Shown: positions 1 to 6,973, numbered from the stretch's first letter. The stretch: DNA of 11,767 bases from Cytophagales bacterium (GCA_011524675.1 WTJX01000128.1:1-11767); one strand, 5' to 3'. The notes: generated by a model from the letters alone, not told the origin. A program made the numbers and translations.

Positions 1-32
1 AGAAAAAAAAGCGCTATTATGTTTTTTATCAT
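1..32 (-). CDS. Possible gene start running off the left edge (secreted protein N-terminus)
   Basis: Reading leftward from an ATG at 32-30 gives M-I-K-N-I-I-A-L-F-F before the window ends, with no stop. A short basic start followed by a hydrophobic run looks like the beginning of a signal peptide or membrane segment. A perfect TAnnTTTG box lies about 74 bases upstream, a normal leader length for Bacteroidota. Only ten codons are visible, so function cannot be assigned and the call rests on context. Confidence 0.35.
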   Translation of the reverse strand, partial: MIKNIIALFF

Positions 33-105
33 GTATTAAAGTTTTATATGTTAGTACCAAAAAACTACTTTTATAACTAATTGATTAGAAAAACACTAAA
101 TAATT

Positions 106-113
106 CAAAGTTA
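106..113 (-). promoter_or_regulatory. Candidate -7 promoter element (TAACTTTG)
   Basis: The minus strand reads TAACTTTG here, an exact match to the Bacteroidota primary sigma -7 consensus TAnnTTTG. No clear TTG -33 element sits at the expected 17-23 base distance upstream, so only half of the promoter is supported. It faces the possible gene start at 32. Confidence 0.35.
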
Positions 114-177
114 TTAACCTAGAAAAATAACCACCTATAAAAAAACAACTATTTATTCTTTCCTATTTGTGTTTTCG

Positions 178-197
178 TTACAATACTACAATTGTAA
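178..197. repeat. Inverted repeat TTACAAT-n6-ATTGTAA
   Basis: Two 7-base arms, TTACAAT and ATTGTAA, flank six bases. The right part also contains the perfect palindrome TACAATTGTA. The same arm pair recurs at 471-485 with a one-base spacer. Upstream of a possible gene it could be an operator, but such palindromes also arise by chance in AT-rich DNA. Confidence 0.3.
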
Positions 198-208
198 AAA
201 TAACACAT

Positions 209-325
209 TTAATAATGAGTTTTTATTAAAAAAAAAGGTGTTTTTTGTATAAAACCACCAAACAACACTAAAACACACATCGTTGAGCATAAAAATAAAA
301 GAGCGATTCTATTTTTTATTTTCAT
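209..325 (-). CDS. Doubtful small membrane or signal-peptide-like ORF (38 aa)
   Basis: An ATG at 325 opens a 38-codon frame starting M-K-I-K-N-R followed by a hydrophobic stretch of about 17 residues (A-L-L-F-L-C to L-F-G-G). The frame extends upstream to another ATG at 418, but the added part is not protein-like. A TAnnTTTG match (TATTTTTG) lies at 416-423, about 90 bases upstream of the inner ATG. It could be a small membrane peptide or the remains of a secreted protein's start. No family is recognisable, and a chance ORF in AT-rich DNA is as likely. Confidence 0.2.
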   Translation of the reverse strand: MKIKNRIALLFLCSTMCVLVLFGGFIQKTPFFLIKTHY

Positions 326-470
326 TTTTAAAATATGTTTTGTGTAGTTAGCTAGTTGAATGTAGGAAATAAAAAATGTACACAAAATGTAAATTCGCGA
401 CTTTAAGTAGTCATCCAAAAATACTTACAAGTTAAAAACATTTTATAACATATGCCTCTAAAGCCTATTT

Positions 471-485
471 TTACAATAATTGTAA
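471..485. repeat. Palindrome TTACAAT-A-ATTGTAA
   Basis: A 7-1-7 palindrome with the same arms as the inverted repeat at 178-197. It may be a second copy of a binding site or a chance AT-rich palindrome. Confidence 0.25.
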
Positions 486-599
486 GCATTCTGTTAAACC
501 CGTTTAACTCTTTTACTGGCAAAAAGTAATAAATGATGGGGTTATTAGTACCCTTTAGGTAAACCACTTTAATTCCTCCCCGCATACTGGCTCGTTGAT

Positions 600-617
600 A
601 AAAACAGACTAAGGTCT
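600..617 (-). terminator. Weak terminator-like hairpin downstream of the ThuA-like gene
   Basis: On the minus strand AGAC-CTTA-GTCT forms a four-pair hairpin followed by G and five T residues. It lies about 125 bases beyond the ThuA-like stop codon. The stem is short, so this is only a candidate. Confidence 0.25.
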
Positions 618-668
618 ATTTTCTTAACGCTTCCGCCCTCTTGATTTTTCACTACACACTTTTAGTAT

Positions 669-696
669 CTAACGCTAATAGCTAGCAGCCAAAAGC
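669..696. repeat. Period-7 array, four units of GCTNTTA type
   Basis: On the plus strand four successive 7-mers read CTAACGC, TAATAGC, TAGCAGC and CAAAAGC. On the minus strand these are GCTTTTG, GCTGCTA, GCTATTA and GCGTTAG. The array lies just downstream of the ThuA-like stop codon. Its unit differs from those of the period-7 arrays further right, but the period is the same. Confidence 0.55.
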
Positions 697-740
697 TCAT
701 GGGAGATGGAAACACAGCTCAACGAACGGATACAAAAAAA

Positions 741-1754
741 CTATTCTTTCTCCTTAGGTTTTACAATTTTGAATTTCTTAAGCTCAGCAGAAGGAGTAGT
801 TTCTGCTTTTATCTTACCCGCAGCAAAACAAATCCCATCCAATAAGTGTTGCATGATTTTTTTGTCTGCAAAGGTTTGCTTCCTATGTCCAAAGTTGGTG
901 TTGAATACCCTCCCTCTTTCATCTGCAATGACCCAACTCACTGGGTTAGCGTCTTTTAGCAGCTCTTGTCTGCCTTCCTTTTCTAATGTTTTGGTTACAC
1001 TTTCGATGGTATTGGAGCTATGATCCATGTCTAAAGACACCAATACTCTTGACCTTTCTCTTGAAAAAGATTCTTTTTTATACATATAGATTTCGTCTTG
1101 ATATAAGAAACCTTCTCCATGAAATGCGTGATTGAGTCTATGCTCTGGACACTCTAACTGAAACGCCCATTCTCCCCCTGCTCTCCACGGGTGTCCTTCA
1201 AAAACACCGCCTGTAGGCGTTTTTTCACCCTTCTCTAAACTGGTAGCAAAACAGTCTGAACCTGCGTGAATAAAAACTGCTCCCCCACCATTGGCTATGT
1301 ATTCATTCAAAACTTTGGCATAGTCTGGAAGACCTTTTTCTATATGTGTGGTATTGTTATGAATAACAACATCATATTTAGCTAAATTCTCCTTCGATAA
1401 GTCTTCTACTTTATTTGTAAAATCAAGCGTTAGTACTCCTTTGGATGATAATGCCATTTGATTAAGTGCATAGTTGGCAAACGGAATAGAACCATGATGA
1501 TAACCAAATACCTTATAAAAGACTAAGGCTTTTATCTTTTGTTTTTTTAGCTTTTTATCAATAACAGGTGTTGCTGCCTTGATTTCTTCTACGTCTTTAG
1601 CAAAGAACTTCTCTATGATAGCAGTGGCAATGGTAAATGTACTTTTCCTCTCCCACCCTTTGCCAGGAGCTTTCAGTGTACTGATGTCATCACTTTGAGC
1701 ATACGATGATTGGGCTATCAAGAATAAAATGAGGTATATTATCTTATGTTTCAT
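741..1754 (-). CDS. Secreted ThuA-like domain protein
   Basis: This 337-residue protein belongs to the ThuA (trehalose utilisation) family, which has a class I glutamine-amidotransferase-like fold. Residues 1-19 are a signal peptide with a likely cut at S-Y-A|Q, placing it in the periplasm or outer membrane zone. Family landmarks are visible in order: GYHHGSIP (84-91), the strand and turn VVIHNNTTH (129-137), NGGGAVFIHAG (155-165), GHPW (187-190), DEIY (220-223), PVSW (271-274) and GRVFNTNFGH (281-290). In rhizobia ThuA acts with the Gfo/Idh dehydrogenase ThuB in catabolism of trehalose and related disaccharides through 3-keto forms. By analogy it may process a 3-keto-glycoside here; that is inference. 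It is the last gene of the cluster, 278 bases beyond the sulfatase across a repeat-filled gap. The start is ATG-AAA-CAT, and that start region is duplicated upstream. Confidence 0.88.
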   Translation of the reverse strand: MKHKIIYLILFLIAQSSYAQSDDISTLKAPGKGWERKSTFTIATAIIEKFFAKDVEEIKAATPVIDKKLKKQKIKALVFYKVFGYHHGSIPFANYALNQMALSSKGVLTLDFTNKVEDLSKENLAKYDVVIHNNTTHIEKGLPDYAKVLNEYIANGGGAVFIHAGSDCFATSLEKGEKTPTGGVFEGHPWRAGGEWAFQLECPEHRLNHAFHGEGFLYQDEIYMYKKESFSRERSRVLVSLDMDHSSNTIESVTKTLEKEGRQELLKDANPVSWVIADERGRVFNTNFGHRKQTFADKKIMQHLLDGICFAAGKIKAETTPSAELKKFKIVKPKEKE

Positions 1755-1783
1755 ATGTTTAAAATGTGTTCAAGTGTTTGTGT
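1748..1783. repeat. 36-bp perfect direct repeat, copy 1 (contains the ThuA-like start codon)
   Basis: These 36 bases are identical to 1905-1940. The copy spans the ATG of the ThuA-like gene at 1754-1752 and its immediate leader. The two copies begin 157 bases apart and diverge on both sides, so this is a local duplication with sharp ends. Confidence 0.9.
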
Positions 1784-1799
1784 GTTCATGTATTCAAGT
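1760..1799. repeat. Period-8 array upstream of the ThuA-like gene
   Basis: Five consecutive 8-mers on the plus strand read TAAAATGT, GTTCAAGT, GTTTGTGT, GTTCATGT and ATTCAAGT. The minus-strand unit is ACTTGAAY. The array starts five bases upstream of the ThuA-like ATG. The unit and period match the array at 10341-10412. Confidence 0.75.
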
Positions 1800-1849
1800 A
1801 GATAACCACCTGTTATTCAGCATGTTACACATGCTTTAATCATGTCCTT

Positions 1850-1914
1850 GTCTGTCGGTATTAACGCCACATTCGACATTAGACTTTTGACATTCGACAT
1901 GCTCGTTTCATATG
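1850..1914. repeat. Dispersed repeat copy A with period-7 core
   Basis: This 65-base stretch matches 9064-9122 apart from a few substitutions and one extra 7-base unit. Its core is a run of 7-mers (CCACATT, CGACATT, AGACTTT, TGACATT, CGACATG, CTCGTTT) at 1867-1908. The length difference between the copies is exactly one unit, which points to gain or loss of whole units. Confidence 0.75.
1879..1911 (-). other. Short upstream ORF (10 aa) created by the duplicated start region
   Basis: The second copy of the 36-bp repeat carries a copy of the ThuA-like ATG at 1911-1909. Read on, it encodes M-K-R-A-C-R-M-S-K-V and stops at TAA (1881-1879). It is probably a passive by-product of the duplication, but with the same initiation context it could be translated and act as a leader ORF or decoy start. 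Confidence 0.3.
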
Positions 1915-1940
1915 TTTAAAATGTGTTCAAGTGTTTGTGT
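1905..1940. repeat. 36-bp perfect direct repeat, copy 2
   Basis: Identical to 1748-1783. It overlaps the right end of the dispersed repeat (1850-1914) and the left end of a period-8 array. Confidence 0.9.
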
Positions 1941-1956
1941 ATTTAAGTGTTCAACT
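1917..1956. repeat. Period-8 array, second copy in the sulfatase-ThuA gap
   Basis: Five 8-mers read TAAAATGT, GTTCAAGT, GTTTGTGT, ATTTAAGT and GTTCAACT. The first three are identical to the array at 1760-1783 because of the 36-bp duplication; the last two have diverged. Confidence 0.7.
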
Positions 1957-1985
1957 TGATAATACCTTTTGCAATGAGCTAAGCC

Positions 1986-2027
1986 CAACTTTCAACTTTT
2001 CACGTTCAACCTTTCACCTTTAATCTT
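1986..2027. repeat. Period-7 array just downstream of the sulfatase stop
   Basis: Six 7-mers read CAACTTT, CAACTTT, TCACGTT, CAACCTT, TCACCTT and TAATCTT. On the coding strand the unit resembles AAAGTTG or AAGGTGA. The array ends six bases from the sulfatase stop codon. Confidence 0.7.
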
Positions 2028-2032
2028 TCTTT

Positions 2033-3550
2033 TTATTTTACTGCTTTTGAAGAGTAAATCTTTACCTCTCTATCGTTTTGCTGTGGTTTACCTACTGTAC
2101 TTCTTCCATCGTCAATAATTTTTTGTAAAAGCAATGTTAACTCTTCTACTTTCTCTGGATTTTCTTCATGTAGGTTTTTTGTTTCGCTGAGATCATTGCT
2201 GAGATCATATAGCTGTACCTTTCCACCATTATTTCTGCCTTTAGTCCATCCTCCAGAACCTGGTGTAAATGCCAATTTCCAGTTTGCTTTTCTTATGCCA
2301 AAAGCACCATGCACAGAATGAAAAACCATCTCTTGACGATCGTCAGTGTAACTAGGGTCTTTCAATGTAGGAAGAAAAGAAATGGCATCTACTGCCTCGT
2401 TGTCTTTGAGTTTTTGTTCTGTTATTTCGGCACATGTAGCTATAAAATCTGCCATAGAGGTCAAACGCTTGGTTTGTGTATTGGCTTTTACTACTGCTGG
2501 CCACCTTACTATAAAAGGAACTGTATGTCCTCCTTCGTAAATATCTCCTTTGTAGCCTCTCAACTCATTATTAGAGCGATGCCCACTTGCTAGCAATTCC
2601 GTTTCTTTTTTCACAAAAAAAGTAGGTCCATTGTCAGCCGAAAAGATGACTAAGGTGTTTTTGTTGAGTTGATGTTGGTCTAGTGCTTTCAGTATTTCTC
2701 CTACTACCCAGTCTGTTTCCATGATATAATCACCATAATTGCCTAAGCCTGATTTTCCTTTCCATTGTGAGCTAGGGATGAATGGTAAATGAGGAGAAGT
2801 AAGTGCTAAGTATAAAAAGAATGGATCTTTCTTACTTTTGCGTTCTTTGATGTAGTTGACGGATTTTTCAGCAAATACTTGTAAACATTTTTCTTCGTCA
2901 AAGTCTGCTCCTGCTGCACCTAGCCTGTTTCGTGTTTTCTTACTTACGGTAGGTTGTTGAGTGAAGCGATCGTTTTCTATGTATACAAATGGTGGTATAT
3001 CCATAGAGGCATTCATACCAAAGAAATAGTCAAAACCTCTGGATACAGGGGTGGCACCAGACTTTGTATAGTCTAAGTTCCAGAACTCTCCTTGATGTTC
3101 TTCTTTGGGCTGATAATTTGGATCTTCTTGCCAGCCCATACCTAGATGCCACTTGCCTACACAGGCGGTATGATAGCCTTTTCTTTTGAGTAAACTGGCT
3201 ACTGTGGTTTCATTTTCTTTGATCAAAGGAGGGGCTGTAGCTAATTTTATCACTCCTTTTTCTAATGATGTTCTCCAACAGTAACGACCTGTCATCAACG
3301 AATAACGTGATGGTGTACATACCGATGAGGTAGTATGGGCATCGGTGAAGCGTAAGCCTTCTTTTACTAGGCGGTCTATATTTGGGGTGGCTACTTTGCC
3401 TTTGTTATGTGATACGTCGCCTATTCCCATATCATCTGCAAATATAAAAATGATATTTGGGTAGCTTGGCTTGGCTTGTAGTGTTGTGTTTATCAAAAAA
3501 CAGAAGCCTAATAAAAAAAGCGTAGTGGCATGTTTGAAAAGGTGGAGCAT
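2033..3550 (-). CDS. Secreted sulfatase (S1 family, formylglycine type)
   Basis: This 505-residue arylsulfatase-A-type hydrolase removes sulfate esters, most likely from a sugar. A signal peptide covers about residues 1-26 (cut near L-Q-A|K). The mature part opens with the calcium-binding Asp pair in FADDMGIGD (D39, D40). The formylglycine site is C78 in CTPSR (78-82), followed by SLMTGRYCWRT. Other active-site landmarks are GKWHLG (132-137; K133, H135), SPHLPF with H254, SADNG with D306 and N307, and K334. It therefore looks catalytically complete, but Cys78 must be converted by a formylglycine-generating enzyme that is not in the window. It follows the HEAT gene after 97 bases containing a hairpin. 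The substrate cannot be read from the sequence; the neighbours suggest a sulfated glycoside or oligosaccharide fragment. The sulfatase class is firm, the subfamily is not. Confidence 0.95.
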   Translation of the reverse strand: MLHLFKHATTLFLLGFCFLINTTLQAKPSYPNIIFIFADDMGIGDVSHNKGKVATPNIDRLVKEGLRFTDAHTTSSVCTPSRYSLMTGRYCWRTSLEKGVIKLATAPPLIKENETTVASLLKRKGYHTACVGKWHLGMGWQEDPNYQPKEEHQGEFWNLDYTKSGATPVSRGFDYFFGMNASMDIPPFVYIENDRFTQQPTVSKKTRNRLGAAGADFDEEKCLQVFAEKSVNYIKERKSKKDPFFLYLALTSPHLPFIPSSQWKGKSGLGNYGDYIMETDWVVGEILKALDQHQLNKNTLVIFSADNGPTFFVKKETELLASGHRSNNELRGYKGDIYEGGHTVPFIVRWPAVVKANTQTKRLTSMADFIATCAEITEQKLKDNEAVDAISFLPTLKDPSYTDDRQEMVFHSVHGAFGIRKANWKLAFTPGSGGWTKGRNNGGKVQLYDLSNDLSETKNLHEENPEKVEELTLLLQKIIDDGRSTVGKPQQNDREVKIYSSKAVK

Positions 3551-3602
3551 ATTTTAAAAAATTTCAGAAATTATGATGATGAAAATATGATAAGAAAGAG
3601 TA

Positions 3603-3643
3603 GTTAAAGCCTTTGCAGGTTTTAGTCCTACAAAGGCTTTAAC
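3603..3643 (-). terminator. Strong hairpin after the HEAT-repeat gene
   Basis: Arms GTTAAAGCCTTTG (3603-3615) and CAAAGGCTTTAAC (3631-3643) pair perfectly over 13 bases. AGG/CCT pairing adds to the stem beyond one C-A mismatch, leaving a 7-base loop. It starts four bases after the HEAT stop codon. On the minus strand it is followed by a T-rich but interrupted tail, TACTCTTTCTTATC. It is probably a terminator or attenuator between the HEAT and sulfatase genes, or an RNA-stabilising stem; the lack of a clean T run leaves this open. Confidence 0.65.
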
Positions 3644-3647
3644 TTTA

Positions 3648-5555
3648 TTAGATCATAGCTTCTATCTTCTTTTTCACTTGAACATCTTCTCCACTAAGTT
3701 GCTTCTTTACATGAGATTTTAGTACTCTTTTATCTTTAGAATCTGCTTTCTCAAAACCGCTTAATATGGTTAGTTTATCTTCTAGCTTAGTAACTGCTTT
3801 TACTGCTTGCACTACTAAACTCCCTTTTTTGGCTTCTCCGCTTTGAAAAGTAACTAGACGTTTGATTTGCTTGCAATAGTCGGTTATTTGAGCCTCAGTC
3901 GCATTTTCTTGTTTAAGTAGATTGACCAATACACCGATCGCTCTGTAGTCAGTCCATCTTTTTAGATTACCTAAGGCTGCTTTTTGTATTTTTTCAGACG
4001 AGCCCTTAGTCGTTACTTGACTTAAATAGTCGATGGTGTTGTCTGTAGGAAGTCCGTCCAAAATGACAATAACATTTATCTTAGCTTGCTCTGGTTTGTC
4101 TCCCTCTAGTACTGGCTTATATACTTGTGTCCATAGTTGAGGATTATTACTCAAGGCTGTAGACAACTTTTTTAAACTTACTTGCGCTGGTCTTACCAAC
4201 TCTCCTGTTCCTATGGCATAAGACATCAATACTTTTGCACTTTCTATATCTCCTTTTTCCATGACGATAAAGGCTGCTTTTTTCATTTCTGTAGTTGACT
4301 GCGAAGAAGAAGCAAAATTGTTGATATACTTGATATTGGTGGAAGCATCTCTTATGGACAGTAAATTCATAGCACTTTGCTTCTCCTTGGCAGATGTAGA
4401 TGCACTTTCTAATATTTTGATCATATCAGCATCTATTTGTGCTACATTTAGCTCTGCTAGGGCATTGAGAATGCTCATGTCTTGTGGATTATTTTCATAA
4501 TTTGAAAGTAAGCTTTTATAGCTTTTGACCGTCCCTATTTTACCTATAGTGGTTAAGGCTGAGTTTTTGATTTTAGTCTCCTCTGAGTCTATCAAAGCTA
4601 AAACAGTAGTCTCGTATTGACTTTCTTTGTTTTTACCTATGATTTCTAGAATTGTCATTTGCTCTGTAGGAGTATAGGTACTTATGTTCTTTACTACATC
4701 GTTCTTTTGCTCATCATTATTACTATTCATTATACAAGCGATGTATTGTTGTTTGAGCTTACCACTGGCTCTGTCTACAATACCACTGATAGAAACCCCT
4801 TGGGAAGAAACCAATAATTGCTGGAAAGCACCTACTTTAGTAGATATTTTATCCGTTTTGGAGATCAACTCAGCCGACATCTTTGACTCCATTCCTATTG
4901 TAAGAAAAGCGCTTTCTAGTAGTGATTTTAATTTTGCGTCATTACTTTTTGTATATAATGACCATAATTTTGGTACTATTGACTTTTCTTTTCTTTTAGA
5001 AAAAGCTAGAATAGTAGTACGCTGTAGGTTTGCATTAGATGACTCTAAGTAAGGAGAGATAAGCTTTACAGCATTAAAGCCTTCAAAAGATAGTAAAGCA
5101 TCTAAGTATTGTGCTTTATTGTCATCTTGAGCTTTTTTGAATGCAGTTTGTAATACCTTTAGGGCTTCGTCTCCTTTGATAGTTGCCAATGACCTTCTTG
5201 CTTCATCGTGTATTCTCACATTGTCCTTTGGCAAATAAGTAGCTAAGGTAGCAACCGATTTCTCTGAACCATAAAGTCCTAACATTCTAATGATGAAGAT
5301 GGTTTGTTCGTCATTATCACTACTTTTGAGACTGCTCAACAAAGTTGCCTCATAAGCCTTTAGCTTTTCGGGAGCATCTTTTTCTTTGGCATCCCTAGCA
5401 GCTATATTGAGTGTATTTCTGATCTTATTTCTAGCTGCTGTTTGTTTATTTTTGTCTGCCAAGCTTAAATCATTGATTGACTCTTCTATATTTTGTGCTA
5501 CTACCTGCAAAATGCTGAAGGTAAATAGGAGTAAAATTAAACTTATCTTTTTCAT
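3648..5555 (-). CDS. Secreted HEAT-repeat protein, function unknown
   Basis: This 635-residue protein has a clear signal peptide (residues 1-20, cut at V-V-A|Q). The rest is almost entirely helical repeats of about 30-40 residues, recognisable by pairs such as TIFIIRMLGLYGSEKSVATL (84-103) and repeated segments of the form ALxxIGKIGTxKSYKSLL. HEAT arrays form curved solenoids that usually bind other proteins; no catalytic domain is visible. It lies 56 bases downstream of the Tat-exported oxidoreductase and ahead of the sulfatase, so it may act as a periplasmic scaffold or binding partner for the exported enzymes; that is inference. The sequence is rich in Lys, Ser and Ala. It is the last gene before a strong hairpin. 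The repeat class is fairly sure, the role unknown. Confidence 0.85.
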   Translation of the reverse strand: MKKISLILLLFTFSILQVVAQNIEESINDLSLADKNKQTAARNKIRNTLNIAARDAKEKDAPEKLKAYEATLLSSLKSSDNDEQTIFIIRMLGLYGSEKSVATLATYLPKDNVRIHDEARRSLATIKGDEALKVLQTAFKKAQDDNKAQYLDALLSFEGFNAVKLISPYLESSNANLQRTTILAFSKRKEKSIVPKLWSLYTKSNDAKLKSLLESAFLTIGMESKMSAELISKTDKISTKVGAFQQLLVSSQGVSISGIVDRASGKLKQQYIACIMNSNNDEQKNDVVKNISTYTPTEQMTILEIIGKNKESQYETTVLALIDSEETKIKNSALTTIGKIGTVKSYKSLLSNYENNPQDMSILNALAELNVAQIDADMIKILESASTSAKEKQSAMNLLSIRDASTNIKYINNFASSSQSTTEMKKAAFIVMEKGDIESAKVLMSYAIGTGELVRPAQVSLKKLSTALSNNPQLWTQVYKPVLEGDKPEQAKINVIVILDGLPTDNTIDYLSQVTTKGSSEKIQKAALGNLKRWTDYRAIGVLVNLLKQENATEAQITDYCKQIKRLVTFQSGEAKKGSLVVQAVKAVTKLEDKLTILSGFEKADSKDKRVLKSHVKKQLSGEDVQVKKKIEAMI

Positions 5556-5611
5556 TTTAAGTATATTTAATGGTTATAATATGATTGGTTTTTTAATGAA
5601 TTTATTGTTCG

Positions 5612-6910
5612 CTAAACAGGTAATTCATAGCCTGCTCTTCTAGGGCGAGACATCCACCTCTTGGCTTCTTCATCTTTTATGATTTGCTGCGTTTTTGGGT
5701 CCCAATGTATAGGTCTTTCCAAACGCTCGGCTATCCCTGCTAGCTGACAGATGGTGGCCGTTCTATGTCCTACTGATGCTGGGCATATCGTCTGCTTACG
5801 CGAATACATGGAGTCTATCCAGTTTTGCTCATGTTTGTTTGATACATAAAGCCTTTGATCTGATAACTTAAAAGACATTTTGGCTAGTTTAGGGTTAGAA
5901 GTAACAAGCCTCCCACCTCTACTTACCCCTATCGTTCCTTCTGTACCTACAAAGGTAATCATATGACTATACTTTGGATTGTCTCTTATAACTTTGACTC
6001 CGTTGTCATAGGTATAGTAAGCATACTTTTCTCCATTATGGCCTTTAGGGACAAAGTGTGTTGGTCCTGACTCGTCCATACCAAGCGCCCACTGTATGAT
6101 GTCAAAGTGGTGTGCTCCCCAGTCTCCATTTTTACGAGAGCCATACTCCCAGAAGCATCTCCAACCGCCACTAGCAGACCCTTTCACTCTATTGCTAAAA
6201 TATGGCTCATAAGGTGCTTGCCCGAGCCATTTGTCATAATTAAAACCGTCTGGTATTTGCTCTGCTTTACCTAGCTTTGGTTTGGGAAATGCTCCTAGTT
6301 TTACGTGGATTTCTTTTATCTCGCCTATGTAGCCGTTTCTTACGAGCCTTGCTGCTCTACGAAAGTAAATGTCTGAGCGTTGCTGAGAGCCTACTTGTAC
6401 TATTCTTCCATACCTTTGCTCTGCCTCGGCTATTGCCTTTCCTTCTTCTATGGTAAGAGATATAGGTTTTTCTACATACACATCTTTTCCTTGGCTCATA
6501 GCAGCAATAGCGATGGCTACATGCCAATGATCTGGTGTAGTGATGACTACTGCGTCTACTGATGGATCGTTGATTACCTCTTCAAAATGTTCTACTTGTG
6601 TTACATCACCTTGACCTTGTTGTTTAAAACGATTGTACGTTTTCTCTAGCTTTCCTTTATGTACATCACAAATATAGAGTGGCTTTATAGCAGGATTGGA
6701 CAAATGAAAGCCTATGTGTCTTTGCACTATGTTACCACCAGCTCCTATGAACCCAAGGTTGATTTTATTGTTTGGTGAAATCACTCCATTTAAGCCTAAT
6801 ACGCTAGATTTCATAATGGTAGGTATAGCCATTGATCCCAAGGCAAACATGGAACTTTTTTGTAAAAAATCTCTCCTTGATGTTGTTGTTGTTGTTTTAT
6901 TTTCAGACAT
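5612..6910 (-). CDS. Tat-exported Gfo/Idh/MocA-family oxidoreductase
   Basis: This 432-residue oxidoreductase has a twin-arginine signal, SRRDFLQKSS (11-20), followed by a hydrophobic stretch, so it should be exported folded with its cofactor. The Rossmann nucleotide-binding motif is INLGFIGAGGN (50-60). TTPDHWH (124-130) and VEKP (146-149, with the family lysine K148) follow. The substrate domain has the hallmark NGDWGAHHFD (261-270) and a Trp-rich stretch GGWRCFWEYG. Tat-exported relatives such as glucose-fructose oxidoreductase keep a tightly bound NADP and recycle it internally, which would suit a periplasm without free NAD. It probably oxidises or reduces a sugar C3 position for the DUF1080 protein, 63 bases upstream. 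It lacks the NLYPTHGLGP-type motif of GH109 glycosidases, which also sit in this fold. A run of five ACA codons (6881-6895) encodes Thr6-10 just before the twin arginines. Confidence 0.93.
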   Translation of the reverse strand: MSENKTTTTTSRRDFLQKSSMFALGSMAIPTIMKSSVLGLNGVISPNNKINLGFIGAGGNIVQRHIGFHLSNPAIKPLYICDVHKGKLEKTYNRFKQQGQGDVTQVEHFEEVINDPSVDAVVITTPDHWHVAIAIAAMSQGKDVYVEKPISLTIEEGKAIAEAEQRYGRIVQVGSQQRSDIYFRRAARLVRNGYIGEIKEIHVKLGAFPKPKLGKAEQIPDGFNYDKWLGQAPYEPYFSNRVKGSASGGWRCFWEYGSRKNGDWGAHHFDIIQWALGMDESGPTHFVPKGHNGEKYAYYTYDNGVKVIRDNPKYSHMITFVGTEGTIGVSRGGRLVTSNPKLAKMSFKLSDQRLYVSNKHEQNWIDSMYSRKQTICPASVGHRTATICQLAGIAERLERPIHWDPKTQQIIKDEEAKRWMSRPRRAGYELPV

Positions 6911-6946
6911 AGATTGGCATGTTTAAATATTAATTAAAAAATTGGA

Positions 6947-6954
6947 CAAAGATT
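6947..6954 (-). promoter_or_regulatory. Possible -7 box (AATCTTTG) ahead of the Tat oxidoreductase
   Basis: The minus strand reads AATCTTTG, one base off the TAnnTTTG consensus, 36 bases upstream of the start codon. The same nine bases, AATCTTTGT, occur upstream of the MFS gene at 11656-11664. No TTG -33 element is visible, so support is weak. Confidence 0.22.
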
Positions 6955-6973
6955 ACCCCAGACCCTTATTCCA

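Larger units (their letters stand above)
33..740. other. AT-rich region with no convincing gene
   Basis: This 708-base stretch separates the ThuA-like gene from the possible gene at the left edge. It is strongly AT-rich with many A and T runs. It holds a candidate promoter half-site, two small TTACAAT/ATTGTAA inverted repeats, one doubtful small ORF, a weak terminator-like hairpin and a short period-7 array next to the ThuA stop codon; each is listed separately. No tRNA, rRNA, IS-element or CRISPR signature was seen. Confidence 0.6.

Noticed and set aside
403..585. 60-codon minus-strand ORF in the left AT-rich region
   Set aside because: The translation has no domain, signal peptide or repeat, no upstream leader signal, and overlaps another doubtful ORF. 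It reads as chance.
706..1023. 105-codon plus-strand ORF over the end of the ThuA-like gene
   Set aside because: It lies antisense to well-conserved ThuA motifs and its composition is that of a reverse-strand shadow.
1850..1914. Insertion-sequence remnant or transposon end
   Set aside because: No transposase fragment, terminal inverted repeats or target duplications are visible at either copy of the dispersed repeat.
1755..2032. CRISPR array, considered because of repeated units
   Set aside because: The repeated units are degenerate 7- or 8-mers in direct tandem. There are no regular spacers of 25-40 bases and no cas genes.
4684..5052. 122-codon plus-strand ORF inside the HEAT-repeat gene
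   Set aside because: It is antisense to a continuous HEAT-repeat coding frame with a signal peptide, and shows no recognisable features of its own.
5612..6910. GH109-type glycosidase assignment for the Tat-exported Gfo/Idh protein
   Set aside because: GH109 enzymes share the fold and the Tat signal, but the characteristic NLYPTHGLGP-like stretch is absent; NGDWGAHHFD is found instead.
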